In this document: piece after piece, positions 12,203-13,641 of the stretch | Numbering within the stretch: the first letter of the stretch is position 1 | Layout of the letters: every line of letters begins with the position of its first letter | DNA from: HGM11367 sp964600435 | GTDB taxonomy: Bacteria; Bacillota; Clostridia; Christensenellales; UBA1242 | Length of the DNA stretch: 13,641 bases | Direction: 5' to 3' | NCBI GenBank assembly: GCA_964600435.1 | Contig: CAZRJB010000018.1 | Location: 1 to 13,641, forward strand | Position numbers and translations under genes: made by a program | The notes under the pieces: generated by a model | What the model was told of the DNA's origin: nothing | Databases searched by the model: none | What the model saw: only the letters and a program-made list of their open reading frames with translations

Positions 12203-13201
12203 GTGACAAATAAATATATTGTAAAAAATTTAACAAAGTATAATAACATTAAAATTGCTTTGGGCTTAGATTTAAAAACATTTTCGCATAAACCAAGGTC
12301 AATAAGAGGGCAAAAAGTTGGCATTTCCACCATGACTTTTGGCGACAATTGGTTTATAACCCCAAAGGGCAAGGCAATTTTTAAATCTTTTGATAGTGAA
12401 TTTGGAAAAGAAATAAAAAATGTTAGAATTGTCAACGAACTGTTGTGCAATGCTCTTTGCAACCAAATTGGTGTGGATTGCGCCGAATATGAATTGGCAA
12501 ACTATGGCAATGCTGTTGGTGTTGTGTCTTATGATATTTCTGACGGGCATAAAATGATTAATCTTGAGCAGTTTTTGTCAGTGGATAAAGAAGCAAAACC
12601 AAACTTAATTGATTGCGCTGATGTTATTGATAAATATGTAAATGCCGGCGTTAAAATTAACAAAAAAGATACAATTGTTTCTTTATATAAAATTATTCTT
12701 TTTGACACTTTAACATTGCAAACAGATAGAAATGTTAGAAATATTAATTTTGTTTTTAACAAAAAAGATAAATCTTTGCAAATTGCAAAGTTAATTGATA
12801 ATGAATTTAGTTTTTGTGGCGAAAGAATTGTTGACTGGATTGAAAACAACTATGGTCCATTGCTAACCATGCATGACATAACAAATGAATATTCCAACTT
12901 GGGAAAAATCTTCACTTTTGATAGCGAATATGTAAATAGTTCAAGGCATTTTAAAAATAATGTTCATAACTTGGTTGCATATGCAAAAAAATATCCAGAA
13001 CTTCAAAAAGTTTTGGATAACACATTATCAAAAATAAACATCAAGTCTGCATTTAAAAAAGTGGAAAAAATGGGTGTTGTAATAAATAAAGATTATAAAC
13101 AATATGTTGAAGACTTGGTTGAAAATGTTAAAAATATTATAATTCAAGAAAAAGATAAAACTTCTAATGAAGAAATTGAATTTTTAGAAAATATTATGTA
13201 A
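12203..13201 (+). CDS. HipA/CtkA-like protein kinase
   Basis: A 332-residue protein with features of the HipA-C kinase fold (HipA toxins, Helicobacter CtkA). Seen in order: FITPKGKAIFKSF with Lys61 as candidate ATP-binding Lys, RIVNEL with Glu79 as its possible partner, IGVDCAEYEL and GNAVGVVSYDIS (hinge region in relatives), then the catalytic loop TDRNVRNINF with Asp175 and Asn180, and LIDNEFS with Asp199 as the metal-binding Asp. The last 100 residues are helical and charged. The start is GTG with AAGGAG six bases upstream. It is 19 bases after rpe with no terminator between, so it is the last gene of the operon. No HipB-like HTH gene is adjacent, which makes a classical HipBA toxin-antitoxin pair unlikely. 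The protein target is unknown; assignment rests on motifs only. Confidence 0.65.
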   Translation: MTNKYIVKNLTKYNNIKIALGLDLKTFSHKPRSIRGQKVGISTMTFGDNWFITPKGKAIFKSFDSEFGKEIKNVRIVNELLCNALCNQIGVDCAEYELANYGNAVGVVSYDISDGHKMINLEQFLSVDKEAKPNLIDCADVIDKYVNAGVKINKKDTIVSLYKIILFDTLTLQTDRNVRNINFVFNKKDKSLQIAKLIDNEFSFCGERIVDWIENNYGPLLTMHDITNEYSNLGKIFTFDSEYVNSSRHFKNNVHNLVAYAKKYPELQKVLDNTLSKINIKSAFKKVEKMGVVINKDYKQYVEDLVENVKNIIIQEKDKTSNEEIEFLENIM

Positions 13202-13217
13202 ATTTATTAATTTAATT

Positions 13218-13255
13218 AAAAACCGAGCAAACGTAAAAGTTTGCTTGGTTTTTTT
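13218..13255 (+). terminator. intrinsic terminator of the def-to-kinase operon
   Basis: A 15-pair stem (13218-13232 with 13239-13253, one G-T wobble), loop GTAAAA, ending in a seven-base T-run. Confidence 0.95.
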
Positions 13256-13641
13256 ATTCAAACACATTTTGATGTTTTTTGTTTATATCACAACAAAAAA
13301 TTAATTATGTTGAAATTCAGTTAAAATTATCATTTTTTTAAATAATACATTTTTAAACCAATTTTGTTTGTTTTTTTAATTGTTTTTTATTTTTGTTTAA
13401 ATAATGTTTGCAGTTTAAAAATTTGGCTTTTAATTTTTTTATAAAATTAATTTGTTCCACTCCAACACCAAATTTAAAACATAAGCACGTTTAACAAAAA
13501 AACATTTGTTAACTATTTATAATAAAAACATACGCGGGTTGCTCTTGTTTTGCTTTTGCTTTCGCAAACTTAAAATTTTTTATTTCAAACCAAGTTATTT
13601 TTCACCCACAAAACATCAAAAATTCCACCAAAAGTTATCCA
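13256..13641. other. AT-rich stretch without a recognisable gene
   Basis: No start codon with a ribosome binding site and no open frame of useful length is seen on either strand. A perfect eight-base inverted repeat, TTAACAAA (13491-13498) with TTTGTTAA (13505-13512), forms a possible hairpin without a T-run. The last seven bases, TTATCCA, could be the start of a DnaA box (TTATCCACA) cut by the window edge. The minus strand is open for the last 57 bases only. Confidence 0.6.
13491..13512. repeat. short inverted repeat in the 3' non-coding region
   Basis: An eight-base perfect stem with a six-base loop (AAAACA). No promoter or T-run is attached to it, so its role is unclear. Confidence 0.4.

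Noticed and set aside
13585..13641. Open minus-strand frame at the window's end, possibly the C-terminus of a gene beyond it
   Set aside because: Only 18 codons are visible and no family can be recognised, so it is not supported.
1..13641. CRISPR array, tRNA or rRNA genes, insertion sequences, reassigned UGA code
   Set aside because: No regularly spaced repeats, cloverleaf-like segments or transposase were seen, and fmt ends in TGA with intact length, so the standard bacterial code holds.

Overview
The window reads as a piece of chromosome from an AT-rich, low-GC Gram-positive bacterium (Bacillota, most likely an uncultured Clostridia-like lineage). Supporting signs are the gene order priA / def-fmt-rlmN-rsgA-rpe, strong purine-rich ribosome binding sites, hairpin-plus-T-run terminators and good TTGACA/TATAAT promoters. 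TGA is used as a stop (fmt), so nothing suggests a mycoplasma-type code. The lineage is inferred from context only.

Layout. Bases 1-1316 hold the end of rpsB (ribosomal protein S2 with a Lys/Glu-rich tail) and a compact tsf (EF-Ts), closed by a terminator shared with a convergent SLOG/DUF1273-like gene (1364-1936, minus). That gene is divergent from a small XRE regulator (2109-2408); the gap between them carries a perfect 10-bp inverted repeat around the minus-strand promoter. A patatin-like lipase (2628-3512) and an unrecognised 116-residue protein (3635-3985) follow, each with its own promoter. priA (4066-6258) has a -10 box so close to its ATG that its transcript may be leaderless.

Bases 6259-8232 are an accessory block between priA and def. 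It contains two tandem small XRE regulators on the minus strand (6410-6830), a 430-bp regulatory region with three near-identical palindromes (core AACCAAAYGGTT), and a secreted beta-rich protein (7265-7885) with its own strong terminator. Two of the palindromes bracket a consensus promoter that reads into the secreted-protein gene through a leader of about 218 nt. This is the most likely undescribed regulatory system in the window.

Bases 8178-13253 look like one tight housekeeping operon: def, fmt, rlmN, rsgA, rpe and a HipA-like kinase. Genes overlap or are 2-19 nt apart and a strong terminator closes the operon. def and fmt handle N-formyl-methionine, rlmN modifies rRNA/tRNA, rsgA matures the 30S subunit and rpe serves the pentose phosphate pathway. 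The PP2C phosphatase and PASTA kinase genes that many Firmicutes carry between rlmN and rsgA are absent; a HipA/CtkA-type kinase is found at the end instead. Bases 13254-13641 show no gene.
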